Counted from the stretch's first letter, positions 11,336 to 21,805 are shown. The stretch: 64,000 nucleotides of DNA from Myotis daubentonii (GCF_963259705.1 NC_081842.1:37289796-37353795); one strand, 5' to 3'. Numbers and translations are program-made. The notes: generated by a model not told the origin, from the letters alone.

Positions 11336-11804
11336 CTAGAGGCCCGGTGCACAAAAATTTGTGCACTTGGGGGGGGGAGGGTCTCCTCAGCCCTGCCTGT
11401 GCCCTCTCACAGTCTGGGACCCCTAGGATGACCACCTGCTGGCTTAGGCCCGCTCCCCGGGGGGGGGATCTGGCCTAAGCTGGCAGTCAGACATCCCTCT
11501 GGCAGCCTGGGAGCCCTCGGGGGATGTGCATTTGCCAGCAGGGAGCAGACCTAAGCTGCAGTCAGACATCCTTAGCGCTGCTGAGGAGGCAGGAGAGGCT
11601 CCCACCACCACCGCTGTGTTGGCAGCCTTCAGCCTGTCTTGTGGCTGAGCAGAGCTCCCCCTGTGGGAGCACACTGACCATCAGGGGGCAGCTCCTGCAT
11701 TGAGCGCCTGCCCCCTGGTGGTCAGTGTGTGTCATAGTGACCAATCATTCCTAGTGGTTCTGCTGTTAGGGTCAATTTGCATATTACCCTTTTATTGTAC
11801 AGGA
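11336..11804 (-). mobile_element. HeliBat-type Helitron
   Basis: Minus-strand 5' end TCCTGTACAATAAAAGGG (11,804 inward) and 3' end CTAG at 11,336-11,339, preceded by the perfect hairpin palindrome GTGCACAAAAATTTGTGCAC at 11,348-11,367. Same subfamily as 18,160-18,635. Carries a pair of CTCF-type motifs. No coding capacity. Confidence 0.9.
11678..11721. promoter_or_regulatory. Inverted pair of CTCF-type motifs in a Helitron
   Basis: CCATCAGGGGGCAG on plus at 11,678-11,691 (one mismatch to the CTCF core) and CTGCCCCCTGGTGG at 11,708-11,721, the exact reverse complement of the core CCACCAGGGGGCAG. The two face each other 16 bp apart. Binding is inferred from motif only. Confidence 0.5.
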
Positions 11805-11930
11805 TTGCCTATGGCTATTTTAGCACTGCAATGACTGTGCTAGGTTAATTTTTTTCAGAGACTGTAGAACATATAAAGCCTAAAATATTTAACACATGGC
11901 CTCCTACAAAAGGGGTTGCTGATTCCTAAC

Positions 11931-12627
11931 CTATACAAATGAACAGCTCTAGAAATGGCACACAGAGAGGCCAGGCAGAGGAGACATAAGCCACGAAAAG
12001 AGAAAATTACAGCCTCTCAAAGTTCCCAGACCCAGAGCCTACAGAATAAAGGTACAGCAAAGTACCCTTCAATGGCTCTGTGATTACATCCTAAGTACTG
12101 TGATTTTCCTCTTGGCTTTCCACAAATGATCAACAGCCACTTCTCAGGGTAACCATACACTTGGGAAGGGGAAATAACCCAACCTTTTTGGGACTATAAA
12201 AGCTAACTCTTACACTAATCTCTGAGGACACAGACAGCACCACTGTGATATATATATGTCAGGATGAGGGATTACAGTAGTCAAATAATATATGAAGTTC
12301 TGGACCAAGTTCACTTATTAGAGTGGATTATTCCTCCTATCGATGGTTATTTCCCTAGATGCTAAATGTACAGTTGCAAAGAGTAATCTCAGCTGACTAC
12401 CAACTGACAAGAGTCCCTCATCAATGCCATGACAGGTGGAGCAGAGGGCAGAACTGTATCAAGGAAGGTCAGGGAGAAACCCCTGGGGCTCTCCCTCCAA
12501 ATAAAATACTGCATTCCTTGGGAATTATCAAAGAATTCAAAGATGTAAGGGTTGCAATCCCTAGCAGATATTCATTTAATACAACTGTTGGCTAAAGCAG
12601 AGTACACAAATGTTTTTAGAGAATGAC
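11931..12627. other. Unclassified DNA, no gene seen
   Basis: Nothing recognised. The 78-codon frame at 12,359-12,595 has no family resemblance I can name. Confidence 0.35.
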
Positions 12628-12641
12628 AGCATTTTAAACTT

Positions 12642-14545
12642 TTTTTTTTAATTAAATCTTTATTGTTCAGATTATTACATTTGTTCCTCTTTTTTTCCCC
12701 CCCATAACTCCCCTCCTCCCAGTTCCCGCCCCACCCTCCACCCTCACTCCCCACCCACTGTCCTCATCCATAGGTGCACGATTTTTGTCCAGTCTCTTCC
12801 CACATCTCCCACACCCCTTTCCCCCCCAAGAATAGGCAGTCCATTCCCTTTCTATGTCCCTGATTCTATTATAATCAACAGTTCATTCTGTTCATCAGAT
12901 TATTTATTCACTTGATTCTTAGATTCACTTGTTGATAGATGCGTATTTGTTGTTCATAATTTGTATCTTTACCTTTTTCTTCCTCTTCCTCTTCTTAAAG
13001 GATACCTTTCAGCATTTCATATAATCCTGGTTTGGTGGTGATGAACTCCTTTAGCTTTTCCTTATCTGTGAAGCTCTTTATCTGACCTTCAATTCTGAAT
13101 GATAGCTTTGCTGGATAAAGTAATCTTGGTTGTAGGTTCTTGGTATTCATCACTTTGAATATTTCTTGCCACTCCCTTCTGGCCTGCAAAGTTTCTGTTG
13201 AGAAATCAGCTGACAGTCGTATGGGTATTCCCTTGTAGGTAACTGAGTTTCTTTCTCTTGCTGTTTTTAAGATTCTCTCTTTATCTTTTGCTCTTGGCAT
13301 TTTAATTATGATGTGTCTTGGTGTGGTCCTCTTTGGATTCCTTTTGTTTGGGGTTCTCCGCGCTTCTTGGACCTGTAAGTCCATTTCTTTCACCAGGTGG
13401 GGGAAGTTTTCTGTCATTATTTCTTCAAATAGGTTTTCAATATCTTGCTCTCTCTCATCTTCTGGCACCCCTATAATTCTGATGTTGGTACGCTTGAAGC
13501 TGTCCCAGAGGCTCCTTACACTATCCTCGCATTTTTGGATTCTTTTTTCATTTTGCTTTTCCGGTTGGATGTTTTTTGCTTCCTCGAATTTCAAATCATT
13601 GACTTGATTCTTGCGCTCCTCTGGTCTGCTGTCGGGCGTCTGTATAATATTCGTTATTTCAGTCCGTTTATGCCTAATTTCTAGTTGGTTCCCCAATATA
13701 AGATCGAGGGTCTTGTTAGTTTTCGTGTAGATCTCATTAAGTTTATCGGCAGCTTCTAAACAGTTCTTGAGAGACCTTAAAAGTGTGGTTCTGAACTCTA
13801 TATCTTCCATTGACAATTTTGTCCTGTTTCTTTGTCTCCGCATTTTGTTATGCTTCCTTGGTGCACCCCCTAGTGGTCTTTGTTTGAAGTCTTATAGTTA
13901 AATCTTGATTGTTGTAGCTAATTCCAGGGAGGGTTTGACCTCCAGGCCAAGTGGCTATGAGAATCAGCTGTGTCAGCAGTGAGAGAACTTCTGTCCTCTA
14001 AGGAGGTGCTAATCTAGCCTTTGCCTGAGGCTATCCGGCAAATGGTTCTGCGCTGGGCTTGGGCGGGGCGGGTCGCACAGGATCAACAGGGTGGGCCGGA
14101 GAGAGCAGTTATGGTGGCTCTCAGTCCTGTCCCCAGGGGCTCTGCCTCTCTGAGTCCCAGCACCTGCTGCAAAGCTCGGAGAGAAAGCTGCACTCGCTCT
14201 GACCAAAGCCAGACAGTCCCGCTTCTCCCGTTTGAGTCTGGGTCCCTAAAGACTCGCCCGGATCTGGTGCTCAGAGTCTGCGACTCCCTCCCGATTGAAA
14301 ACAACAACCGCACCCTCCGCCGCCAGCCCGCTCCGCGCACTCCGCACCTCAGAATTTGACTTCAGCACTGCGCCTCCTCTGAGTGTCCATGTGCGTTTCT
14401 CTTTCCTCCTAGTTGTAGGACTTCCACTCAGCCAGCGTTCCTGTGGTTCTGGGTGATGTCCCTTCCGTTTTTTGGTTTCACTTTTGAAGTAGTTGTTCAA
14501 AGCAGCAAACTCCGGCGTTAACCTATGCTGCCATCTTGGTTCTCC
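12642..14545 (-). mobile_element. Complete ORF1-only half-LINE (HAL1-like)
   Basis: On the minus strand the element starts GGAGAACCAAGATGGCAGCA (14,545), the usual opening of an L1 5' UTR, followed by about 700 bp of fairly CpG-rich 5' UTR, an intact ORF1 (13,843-12,995), then directly a 3' UTR of about 330 bp, an AATAAA signal (12,659-12,664) and a poly(A) tail. No ORF2 is present. It is bracketed by AGCATTTTAAACTT (12,628-12,641) and AGCATTTGAAACTT (14,546-14,559), a 14-bp target duplication with one mismatch. This is therefore a full insertion, not a deleted fragment. Such ORF1-only elements (half-L1) are known in mammals and must borrow an L1 reverse transcriptase. Confidence 0.85.
12995..13843 (-). 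CDS. L1-type ORF1 protein of the half-LINE
   Basis: A 282-residue open frame without stops. Its role in the family is to coat the element's RNA as a trimeric nucleic-acid chaperone in cytoplasmic particles. What can be seen: an N-terminal charged, Asn/Leu-rich part (about residues 15-110) compatible with a coiled coil; an RRM-like stretch with NIRIIGVPEDE near residues 119-130; and the C-terminal domain with RHIIIKMPRAKDKERIL (about 176-192), LSADFSTETLQARREW (about 211-226) and the ending LYEMLKGIL. It is shorter than human ORF1p (338), mostly at the N-terminus. The start is the first Met of the frame, shortly after the GC-rich 5' UTR. There is no ORF2 downstream. It is a transposon protein, not a host gene; whether it is still expressed cannot be told here. 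Confidence 0.85.
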   Translation of the reverse strand: MRRQRNRTKLSMEDIEFRTTLLRSLKNCLEAADKLNEIYTKTNKTLDLILGNQLEIRHKRTEITNIIQTPDSRPEERKNQVNDLKFEEAKNIQPEKQNEKRIQKCEDSVRSLWDSFKRTNIRIIGVPEDEREQDIENLFEEIMTENFPHLVKEMDLQVQEARRTPNKRNPKRTTPRHIIIKMPRAKDKERILKTARERNSVTYKGIPIRLSADFSTETLQARREWQEIFKVMNTKNLQPRLLYPAKLSFRIEGQIKSFTDKEKLKEFITTKPGLYEMLKGIL

Positions 14546-14639
14546 AGCATTTGAAACTTAATGACTACGAGCAGAGCTGATAATCCAAAATTGATCTCCT
14601 TAATGAATTACCTTGTATGCAGCTATCGTTCTGGCAAAT

Positions 14640-16005
14640 AGTTTCTATCTTTACAAAGAACTCCAGAAACAATGGCTAAGTCAAGTTCCTACCTTTCATA
14701 TGACCTTAGTTATTTCACCACACCACTGGACACTGCACTGATAATATTAAGCCAACAGAACCTAGTGAGGGATCAAGAGCAGTACTCTTGCTGCCTTAAT
14801 AAGACATGTATGCCAAAAGACAGACTAAGTCCCAAGAAAATATAGGTTCCTGCCACCACAATGAAGTTCAAGGAGCCAGTGGGGTGTGGCAAGTCAAGAT
14901 AACTTCTCCAAATGAAAAACATATCACCATATCTTGTACATTCTACAACAAAGAGAGAAGCAGAATGCTTGCTGGGCCTCTCTGGGTGTGCTACTCTATT
15001 TCTTACTGAGTAACCTGAAATCCATCAGTTAAGTGTTGCCCAGAAAAAGATAAAATTCTCTTGCCAATCCAGGCTGCAGTACAAGTAGTTCTGCCACCTG
15101 ACCATGATGACCATGTGATTACAATGAAGCTCAAAGTGTCAACAGACCAATGCCCTAAGAAGTCAATGACAAACCTGTCCAGGACAATCACAGCAGAGAT
15201 CCCTACGAGTTTTTAGGGCGAAGTCATGCTTTTTTTTATCAAACCAAGATTCTCTTTTGGAAATAATTCCTGTACCTTCTGTTTGGTAGGGAATAAACAT
15301 TTAACAACAGATAAACTATAAAACCTGACCTGCCCATCAGGAATGATCATAATCTGATCCACCAAGTCAAAGCAGATATGACAGAAACACTACATGACCA
15401 AGTGGTTATGTATGGTACACTGGAGGCCCGATGCTTCCCTCTGGCACCTGGGTCCCAGGCTTCCCTCGCAGGCCCGGTTTCCTTCGGAAGGTCATCCGGA
15501 AAAACGTCTGGTCTAATTAGCATATTACACTTTTATTATTATAGATAGTAAGGATTCAGGCTGGTTGTAAGACATGAGCAGGTGGCTCACATTTTCAGTG
15601 TGCCTATTCCTGGTGCACTGCTATTTCTTCCTCAAACAAGGCATATCACTACATAGGGCATTCTCTATGATCAGCTAACTGAGTAGAGAAAATAGGAGCT
15701 TGGATTACAGGTATCATCCAGCAATCGATTCTTTCAACCATACTGCTCCATTGTGGAACAGTTACTAAGAAAGCTCTAAAAAGAGAACTCCTCCCATTGG
15801 ACAGTGCATCTTGTGGTCCACACTGTCAAGAAAGGGAAACAAAGTGAGGTCCATACCAATTCTTGAAAGGGGAATAATCATGTGGCTAGATTTCTGGTCA
15901 GGTGTTCACAGGAAAAAGGTCCAACGACTAATTTAAGGTAGAGATACATGGATGGACCTGTTAGAATTAACCAAGTGTGAAAATATTTCTGTCCCAGGTA
16001 AAGGC
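14640..16005 (+). repeat. Possible endogenous retrovirus pol remnant
   Basis: The plus-strand order of blocks around 14,850-15,230 and again 15,550-16,000 is reminiscent of the connection/RNase H part of pol in an old mammalian endogenous retrovirus. It is broken by stops and frameshifts throughout, shows no LTRs that I can find, and is interrupted by a Helitron at 15,420-15,545. Class not assigned. It could instead be another old repeat. Confidence 0.3.
15420..15545 (-). mobile_element. Short HeliBat-type Helitron
   Basis: Minus strand starts TCTATAATAATAAAAGTG (15,545) and ends GGCCTCCAG (15,420; CTAG changed to CCAG on this strand). Host A at 15,419 and T at 15,546 fit the A/T target. Same family as 35,435-35,654. 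Confidence 0.85.
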
Positions 16006-16009
16006 TCAC

Positions 16010-16225
16010 CAAAAAGTCTAGCTGTGGAGACTTCTATAAATATGTGGAGTCATGTGGCAGAGTAGTAAAGGGTAACAGGGGCCACATATATGATGATGGA
16101 AGATTATCAGACTTTGGGTAATGGGAGCACAGTACAATGTACAGACCATGTATTCTAGAAATGTACACTTGAAACTTGTATAATCTTATTAACCAATGTC
16201 ACCTCAACAAATTTAATTTTAAAAT
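16010..16225 (+). repeat. L1 3' end remnant
   Basis: Blocks 'gggagcacagtacaatgtacag', 'gaaatgtacacttgaaactt' and 'aaccaatgtcacctcaacaaat' match the end of laurasiatherian L1 3' regions. No coding capacity. Confidence 0.5.
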
Positions 16226-16365
16226 ATGTGGGTTAGCATACAAAACTTCATTATGAAATGGTCTTAGGTTCAACATTAAAGAAGGGAAGGGAAGAAAAAA
16301 TTACTTAAATTCTAAGTGTTTTATATTTTTACAAATCGCTTTAAGACCTGCCTTAATAGAGGAGA

Positions 16366-16403
16366 TTAGATTGGATTACATTAGATTAGATTAGATTAGA
16401 TTA
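16366..16403. repeat. (ATTAG)n pentanucleotide repeat
   Basis: Repeated TTAGA/ATTAG pentamers with one or two variant units. Confidence 0.85.
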
Positions 16404-16495
16404 CCCTGTTTCTGCATCCAATCAGATGCAATATATTGTTTTGGTTGAAATATATGAAGAAAATCCAAACTCACACGGTAATGTCCAGGCATACC

Positions 16496-16659
16496 TCGGA
16501 AATATTACGGTTTCATTTCCAGACCACCTCAATGAAGTGTGTATCACAATAAAGCAAATCATAATCTTTTTGCTGGTGGAGGGTCTTGCCTTCACTTTGT
16601 AAAAATGCAACATCTGTGAAGTGCAGTAAATAAAGTGCAATAAAATCGGGTATGCCTAC
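16496..16659. mobile_element. Old Tigger-type MITE
   Basis: Begins CAGGCATACCTCGGAAATAT and ends 'aaaatcgggtatgccta', an inverted pair typical of TcMar-Tigger elements, with 'tttgctggtggagggtcttg' inside. Internally deleted. Confidence 0.7.
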
Positions 16660-17002
16660 AGTTGAAAAGGAAGAAATAGATCATAATTTTTTCAAATTGT
16701 TATGAATATTATTCTTTAATTATATATCAAAACTCAACAAATGACAGTGTCTTAGAGGGTCACTGAAGTGTGGAATCTTAAACCCAATCAATTAACTTTT
16801 CATACTCTTACATTAAAATCCATTGCTCTAGCAATATGAATGGAATCTTTACCCATGCATAATCACTAGTCAACCCTAAGTATTGGTCCGTTGAGTTAGG
16901 CAGATCTCCACTTTCCCTGCAATAGCATCATATTCCAGCATACAGAGTGCTTCACGGAACACTCCCTGCTGCATCACAAAGACTTTTATAAAGATGTATA
17001 CT
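16660..17002. other. Unclassified DNA, no gene seen
   Basis: Nothing recognised. Confidence 0.35.
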
Positions 17003-17017
17003 CAGGATCAAGTTTTT

Positions 17018-17242
17018 TTTTTTTTTTTTTTAAATATATTTTATTGATTTTTTTACAGAGAGGAAGGGAGAGGGATAGAGTTAGAAACATCAATGAGAGA
17101 GAAACATCGATCAGCTGCCTCCTGCACACTCTCCACTGGGGATGTGCCCGCAACCAAGGTACATGCCCTTGACCGGAATCGAACCTGGGACCCTTGAGTC
17201 CGCAGGCCGATGCTCTATCCACTGAGCCAAACCGGTCAGGGC
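17018..17242 (-). mobile_element. Ves SINE
   Basis: Minus-strand Ves SINE with A-box near 17,225 and B-box 'ggttcgattcc' near 17,180. A perfect 15-bp duplication CAGGATCAAGTTTTT flanks it (17,003-17,017 and 17,243-17,257). Confidence 0.95.
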
Positions 17243-17257
17243 CAGGATCAAGTTTTT

Positions 17258-18159
17258 AAACTAATAACTTTTACTGCTTCATCAAAGGTATTATTACTGC
17301 TTCAACAAAGATATTGTTAAGTAAATATTTTTTGTTGGTTGTAAATATGTTCTGATGAAAGAACAATTTGAAGTAACTGCCGGATTTTTCCTAAGGCACC
17401 AGCAGCTTTCCCCATCATCACTTTTGAACCACAGTGAAAAGTCAACACAGAAAAGAGCACTTAGTATTACCTCATTAAAACAGTTTTAACCCTGAAAGGA
17501 CCTGAGGCTCAATAAACAATGCTTTGAGAACTGTTCTACTAGAACAAAAATGTGTTTCTCATTCTTTTTATGTTGGCTTTGGGTTGGCTCCGGGTATCTC
17601 TTTCATTCTGGAATCCTGGCAAAAGAAACACCTTTATCTGCTACCTGTTTCTCTTGTGGCAGAGGTAAATGAGCAAAAATCAACTCATGCACTGGCTCCT
17701 AAAGCTTCTGCTTAGACATGACATATAGAACTTCTCATTTCCCACTGTCCAAAGCAAGTCCCATGGCCAAGCCTGACATCAATGGGAAGAAGGAAATACT
17801 CCTCCTATGGCCACAGACCCTGTAGAGAAAAGCCCAGTAAAGAAGCAAATGTTTTTGAATAAGATAATCTATCATAACAGCAACTATGTGTCTCCTCTTA
17901 CCTCCACACCAAACAGCAGCGTATTACACAGTGAATAAACAGCCACCTGGTAGCAAGCTGATAACATTCAGAATCTTTCTATAAGTAAGGAACTTATCTC
18001 CATAAAATAGACATGTGCCTTTTTTGTAAACAACCTTATTCTGGCTACCTTGGAAACAAATCCATTATTTATAACCTTGTTTTGAAGATTGTATAAGCTT
18101 TAGGTTCTAAAAAGCAACTCATATACCAACTTAGAACATACACCTCTCATAAATTATTA
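17258..18159. other. Unclassified DNA, no gene seen
   Basis: Contains a small imperfect direct repeat of 'attactgcttca' near 17,270-17,310. About 17,640-17,800 looks like an ancient mammalian repeat ('catggccaagcctgacatcaat'). No gene. Confidence 0.35.
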
Positions 18160-18635
18160 CTAGAGGTCCGGTGCACAAAAATTTGTGCACACGGGGGGGG
18201 GGGGGGGGGGACGGGACCCTCAGCCCGGCCTGTGACTTCTCGCAGTCTGGGACCCCTCGGGGGATGACCACTTGCTGGCTTAGGCCCACTCCCAGGGGAT
18301 CAGGCCTAAGCTGGCAGTCAGACATCCCTCTGGCAACCTGGGAGCCCTCAGGGGATATCCACTTGCCAGCGGGAAGCAGGCCTAAGCTGCAGTCGGACAT
18401 CCTTAGTGCTGCAGAGGAGGCAGGAGAGGCTCCCACCACCACCGCTGTACTGGCAGCCGTCAGCCTGGAATGTGACCGAGCAGAGCTCCCCCTGTGGGAG
18501 CGCACTGACCACCAGGGGGCAGCTCCTGCATTGAGCGTCTGCCCCCTGGTGGTCAGTGTGTGTCATAGTGACCAATCATTCCCAGCCTTTCTGCTGTTAG
18601 GGTCAGTTTGCATATTACCCTTTTATTATATAGGA
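18160..18635 (-). mobile_element. HeliBat-type Helitron
   Basis: Minus-strand 5' end TCCTATATAATAAAAGGG (18,635) and 3' CTAG (18,160-18,163) next to host A. The subterminal hairpin GTGCACAAAAATTTGTGCAC is at 18,171-18,190, followed by a run of 18 or so G. Non-autonomous. It abuts another Helitron at 18,636. Confidence 0.92.
18509..18552. promoter_or_regulatory. Inverted pair of perfect CTCF-type motifs in a Helitron
   Basis: CCACCAGGGGGCAG at 18,509-18,522 on plus and its exact reverse complement CTGCCCCCTGGTGG at 18,539-18,552; the first is preceded by TGA and followed by CTC, close to the longer CTCF consensus. The pair is convergent with a 16-bp gap. Occupancy is inferred from motif only. 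Confidence 0.55.
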
Positions 18636-19238
18636 TAGAGGCCTGGTGCATGGGTGGAGACTGGCTGGTTGCCCTGAAGGGTGTCCCAGATCAGGGTGGG
18701 GGTCCCACTACGGTGCCTGGCTAGCCTGGGTGAGGGGCTGATGGCTGTTTGCAGGCTGATCAAGCCCCCCCCTCCCCCAGTGGGGGCCCTCACCCCATGG
18801 AGGTTTGGCCAGCCTGGGTAAGGGGCTGATGGTTGTTTTCAGGCTGGCCACACTCCCTTTAGGGTGGGGGGGGGGGGGGTCCCCACTAGGGTGCCTGGCC
18901 AGTCTGGGTAAGGGGCTGAGGGCTGTTTTCAGTCTGGCCAACCTCCCGGTGACGGAAGCTCTCAGCCTCTCCTTTTTTTCTTTTTAGTCTGAGATTTATT
19001 TACCTTCTATAATTGAAACTTTGTTGCCTTCAGTGAAGCTCAGAACCAGCCAGGACGGGCGGGAAGCTTGGCTTCCTCTATCACTGGATCAACGAAGCCT
19101 CCTACACGCTTTAGCTCCATGGCTGCCAGCTGCCATCTTGGTTGGATTAATTTGCATATAGTCGCTCTGATTGGTTGGTGGGCGTGGCTTAAGGTGTAGC
19201 AAAGGTGCAGTCAATTTGCATGTTTGTCTTTTATTAGA
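18636..19238 (-). mobile_element. Helitron with internal tandem repeats
   Basis: Minus-strand 5' end TCTAATAAAAGACAAACATG (19,238) and 3' end GGCCTCTA (18,636), where the last G of CTAG is missing at the junction with the neighbouring Helitron. About 18,700-18,945 holds three copies of a roughly 90-bp unit centred on 'gtaaggggctga'. Same family as 27,671-28,209, sharing CCAAT, octamer and YY1-like motifs near the 5' end. Confidence 0.82.
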
Positions 19239-20084
19239 TTAGGTAGTTTTTAGGTAAGAGCTTGTTACAGTTTTTGAAGTTTAAGTACAAAATGTGGTGT
19301 CTATGCTAATGGGAAAAAGTTAAGTGTCTGCTGTTGTGGCCATCCACCATATTCATCATGACCAAAAGTTTGAGCAGACTTTAACTTGTGGGTATTCCTA
19401 CATTTTATGATCTACCACTTAATGCATTAACGTAATTTCTAATTTAGAAATGAGGACTTAAAATTCCCAGCCTCCTCTACAGCTAGGGACATAGCATATT
19501 ATTCTACCTCCAACATTTAACCATCGAGAGACTGATTTGGAAGTATGCAATGAATGGAACTTCCAATTTTGCTTAAGCTCAGGGCAGCAGATACATTCGG
19601 CTTTTTTTTTCTTTTTAAAGGAAGCAGCATCAGCAATGTTAGCTGTTTTCCAGTGGTTACAACCTGAAGTTCCTATTGCTGAAAGAGCACCAGAGCTAAC
19701 AGGACCTGCAATAAAGATGAGAACCTGACATTTAGTACTCAGCATTAGTGGTTCTCTCAAACCTAGTTTTGTCGTATGGCTCTGGGAAATGTGCCCAGGA
19801 GCTTGGGCTGAAGTCTCTATCTCTACCACTCTCCAATGACTCTGTGATCTATTTAATATTCTTTAATAATTCCTACTCTGCTTACAATAGCCAGGGAGGG
19901 TTGTTATTTATAATAAAGACTATAATTTACAATACTTGCATTATTCCCACTCTACATATAAAAAAATCTGAGGTTTAAGATGGCTAAGTAATCTGCTGAT
20001 ATCAGCTTTTTTTTAGGTTTGCTAATTTTATATTATACTGTTAATTACTTAAATAGTACAGGGCAGTATCATCATGGTTCTAAA
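19239..20084. other. Unclassified DNA, no gene seen
   Basis: No gene supported. The 123-codon minus frame at 19,458-19,829 crosses an A/T-rich run and has no recognisable domain. Confidence 0.35.
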
Positions 20085-20340
20085 ATAGGAGTTGGCAAAC
20101 TATGGCCCATGGGCCAAATCCAATCTGCTTTTTTACATTTTTAAATGGTGGGGTGGCAGGAAATGTAAAAGTTATATGACCTTCAAATTTCAGTGTCTAT
20201 CATAACTAAAATTTTATTGGAACACAGCCCTGTCCATTCATTTAAATACTGGCTATGGCTATTTTCCCACTACAACAAGCAGACTTGAATAGTTTCCTAA
20301 AATATTTACTACCTGACTCTTTAAAGAATCTATGCTCTAA
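20085..20340 (-). mobile_element. Old non-autonomous hAT element
   Basis: Same family as 10,537-10,859 in reverse: 'gttggcaaactatggcccatgg' on the left and 'cctaaaatatttactacctgac' on the right. Flanks TTCTAAAA and CTCTAAAA look like a decayed 8-bp duplication. Confidence 0.6.
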
Positions 20341-21407
20341 AATTATTCTAAAATAACTGAAGAAATGCCAATGTAAATAAATCTTAAAGTAGGTATCTAT
20401 GTGTTTCTATAATCCTTGATTACCTTACTTTGAGAACATGAGACATGTAGCACAGCATGATCTGCCCCACAATTAAACCAAAAGAAGGTCCCTCTCTTTT
20501 CTCATCTACCTGTGCTTCTATAGCAAGGGTAAACATGTCAAACTAAAAGTTAGTATCAAAAAGACTAATTTTTAGGACACTCAGGATGCTAGTAAGGAAG
20601 ATACTTAAAAAACTGGCACTGAGTTTTTAAGAGGGGCTCGAGGCAGAATTCAAGAATACAGAGGAGGGATAAATAAATGTATTGTCAATCAAAGGAGTTA
20701 ACATTTAGCAGGAGATAAGAGTCCTCAAATCCTTAAAACTAAGCAAAATGAGCAAAAAGAAAAAGGAAACTCATTAGTAAATGATAGGCACAGATTCAAA
20801 CGCTGTTTTTCCCCTTTATGTAGTTTAATATGTTCCAGGAAATTTTTTCCCCATTTGTTCATAGTATTCTCAGCTTTGACTATCTCCAAGCCCCAAAATG
20901 ACTTTTCTGTGTGGACCTAAAACTTGTAACTCATATATAACCATTTGTTCAAGTACCATGAAGGCCACTAACAGAAAGTAAGGACACCATAACATAATCC
21001 CAGCTAAGGTAAGCTGAGAACAGAGTAGAGGTTGGCATTCATAAATAAGAAGAAATAGTCACAAAGGTTTTTAATTTACCTTCATTTAAAAATTAGGATA
21101 CAAAACAAAACCACTTGTGAGAATCTATCACATATAATAATACAAATCCACTACTGATAAAAGTTTTGGAATGTGAGTTGGTTAAGAACTTAAAACTCAA
21201 GCTCTCCTGGAAATAAGGTTATATATAATGTACTTGTTTCTATGATAGCTCAGAAGAGATAATAAGCAAAAAAAAAAAAAAAAAAGAACATAGGATCACA
21301 GAACATGATAGATACTGATTAAAGATGATGTTCATGGCTTTATTTTATTTTACATATTAACACAGCTCTGGTGAAGAGAATGGTGGTGCACCTGCCCAGA
21401 ATTACCA
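20341..21407. other. Unclassified DNA, no gene seen
   Basis: Contains an A run near 21,270. No repeat ends or coding signal recognised. Confidence 0.4.
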
Positions 21408-21805
21408 TCCTATATAATAAAAGCCTAATATGCAAATCAACCAAATGGCGGAATGACAGGTCGGTGGGGGGCAGGGCCAGTGAGGAAGCAGTGCCAGGCC
21501 AGCCAAGACCGGTGCCAGCGGGCAGAGGGAAGGGACAGCGATCGGGGAGCGGCAGTGGCGACCCCGGTGGTGGCAGAGGGGTGATGGGAGAGGGGGCGGG
21601 GCCGGCCACTTGCGGCTGGTGCTGTCCCCCGATTTGGCCCATGGGTCGCCTCCCACAGAGGGAGGCCAGACTGCAGCTTAGGCCCAGACATCCCCTGAGG
21701 GCTCCTGGTCTGGGAGAGGGTGAAGGCCAGGCTGAGGGATACCTTCCCCCCCACCCCCCCCCCGCCCCACCCAAGTGTACGAATTTTCATGCACCGGGCC
21801 TCTAG
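21408..21805 (+). mobile_element. HeliBat-type Helitron
   Basis: Starts TCCTATATAATAAAAGCC after host A (21,407) and ends GCACCGGGCCTCTAG before T (21,806). GC-rich interior; its open frames are compositional. POU octamer ATGCAAAT lies near the 5' end. Confidence 0.93.

Larger units (their letters stand above)
11050..11930 (-). mobile_element. Old hAT element split by two Helitrons
   Basis: Same family as 10,537-10,859 in the opposite orientation: 'gtaaatgaagttttatggaaac' on the left, 'aagcctaaaatatttaacacat' and 'ggggttgctgattcc' on the right. Two Helitrons (11,146-11,335 and 11,336-11,804) fill its middle, and the hAT sequence resumes after them at 'ttgcctatggctatttt'. Confidence 0.6.

Noticed and set aside
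13308..13684. Plus-strand frames of 79-99 codons
   Set aside because: Antisense shadows of the intact ORF1 on the minus strand.
17160..17242. tRNA-like sequence with A and B boxes (and similar at every Ves SINE)
   Set aside because: These are SINE heads with A-rich tails and target duplications, lacking an intact cloverleaf acceptor stem; not tRNA genes.
21371..21805. 144-codon frames on both strands
   Set aside because: They lie in the GC-rich interior of a non-autonomous Helitron, with no helicase or Rep motifs.
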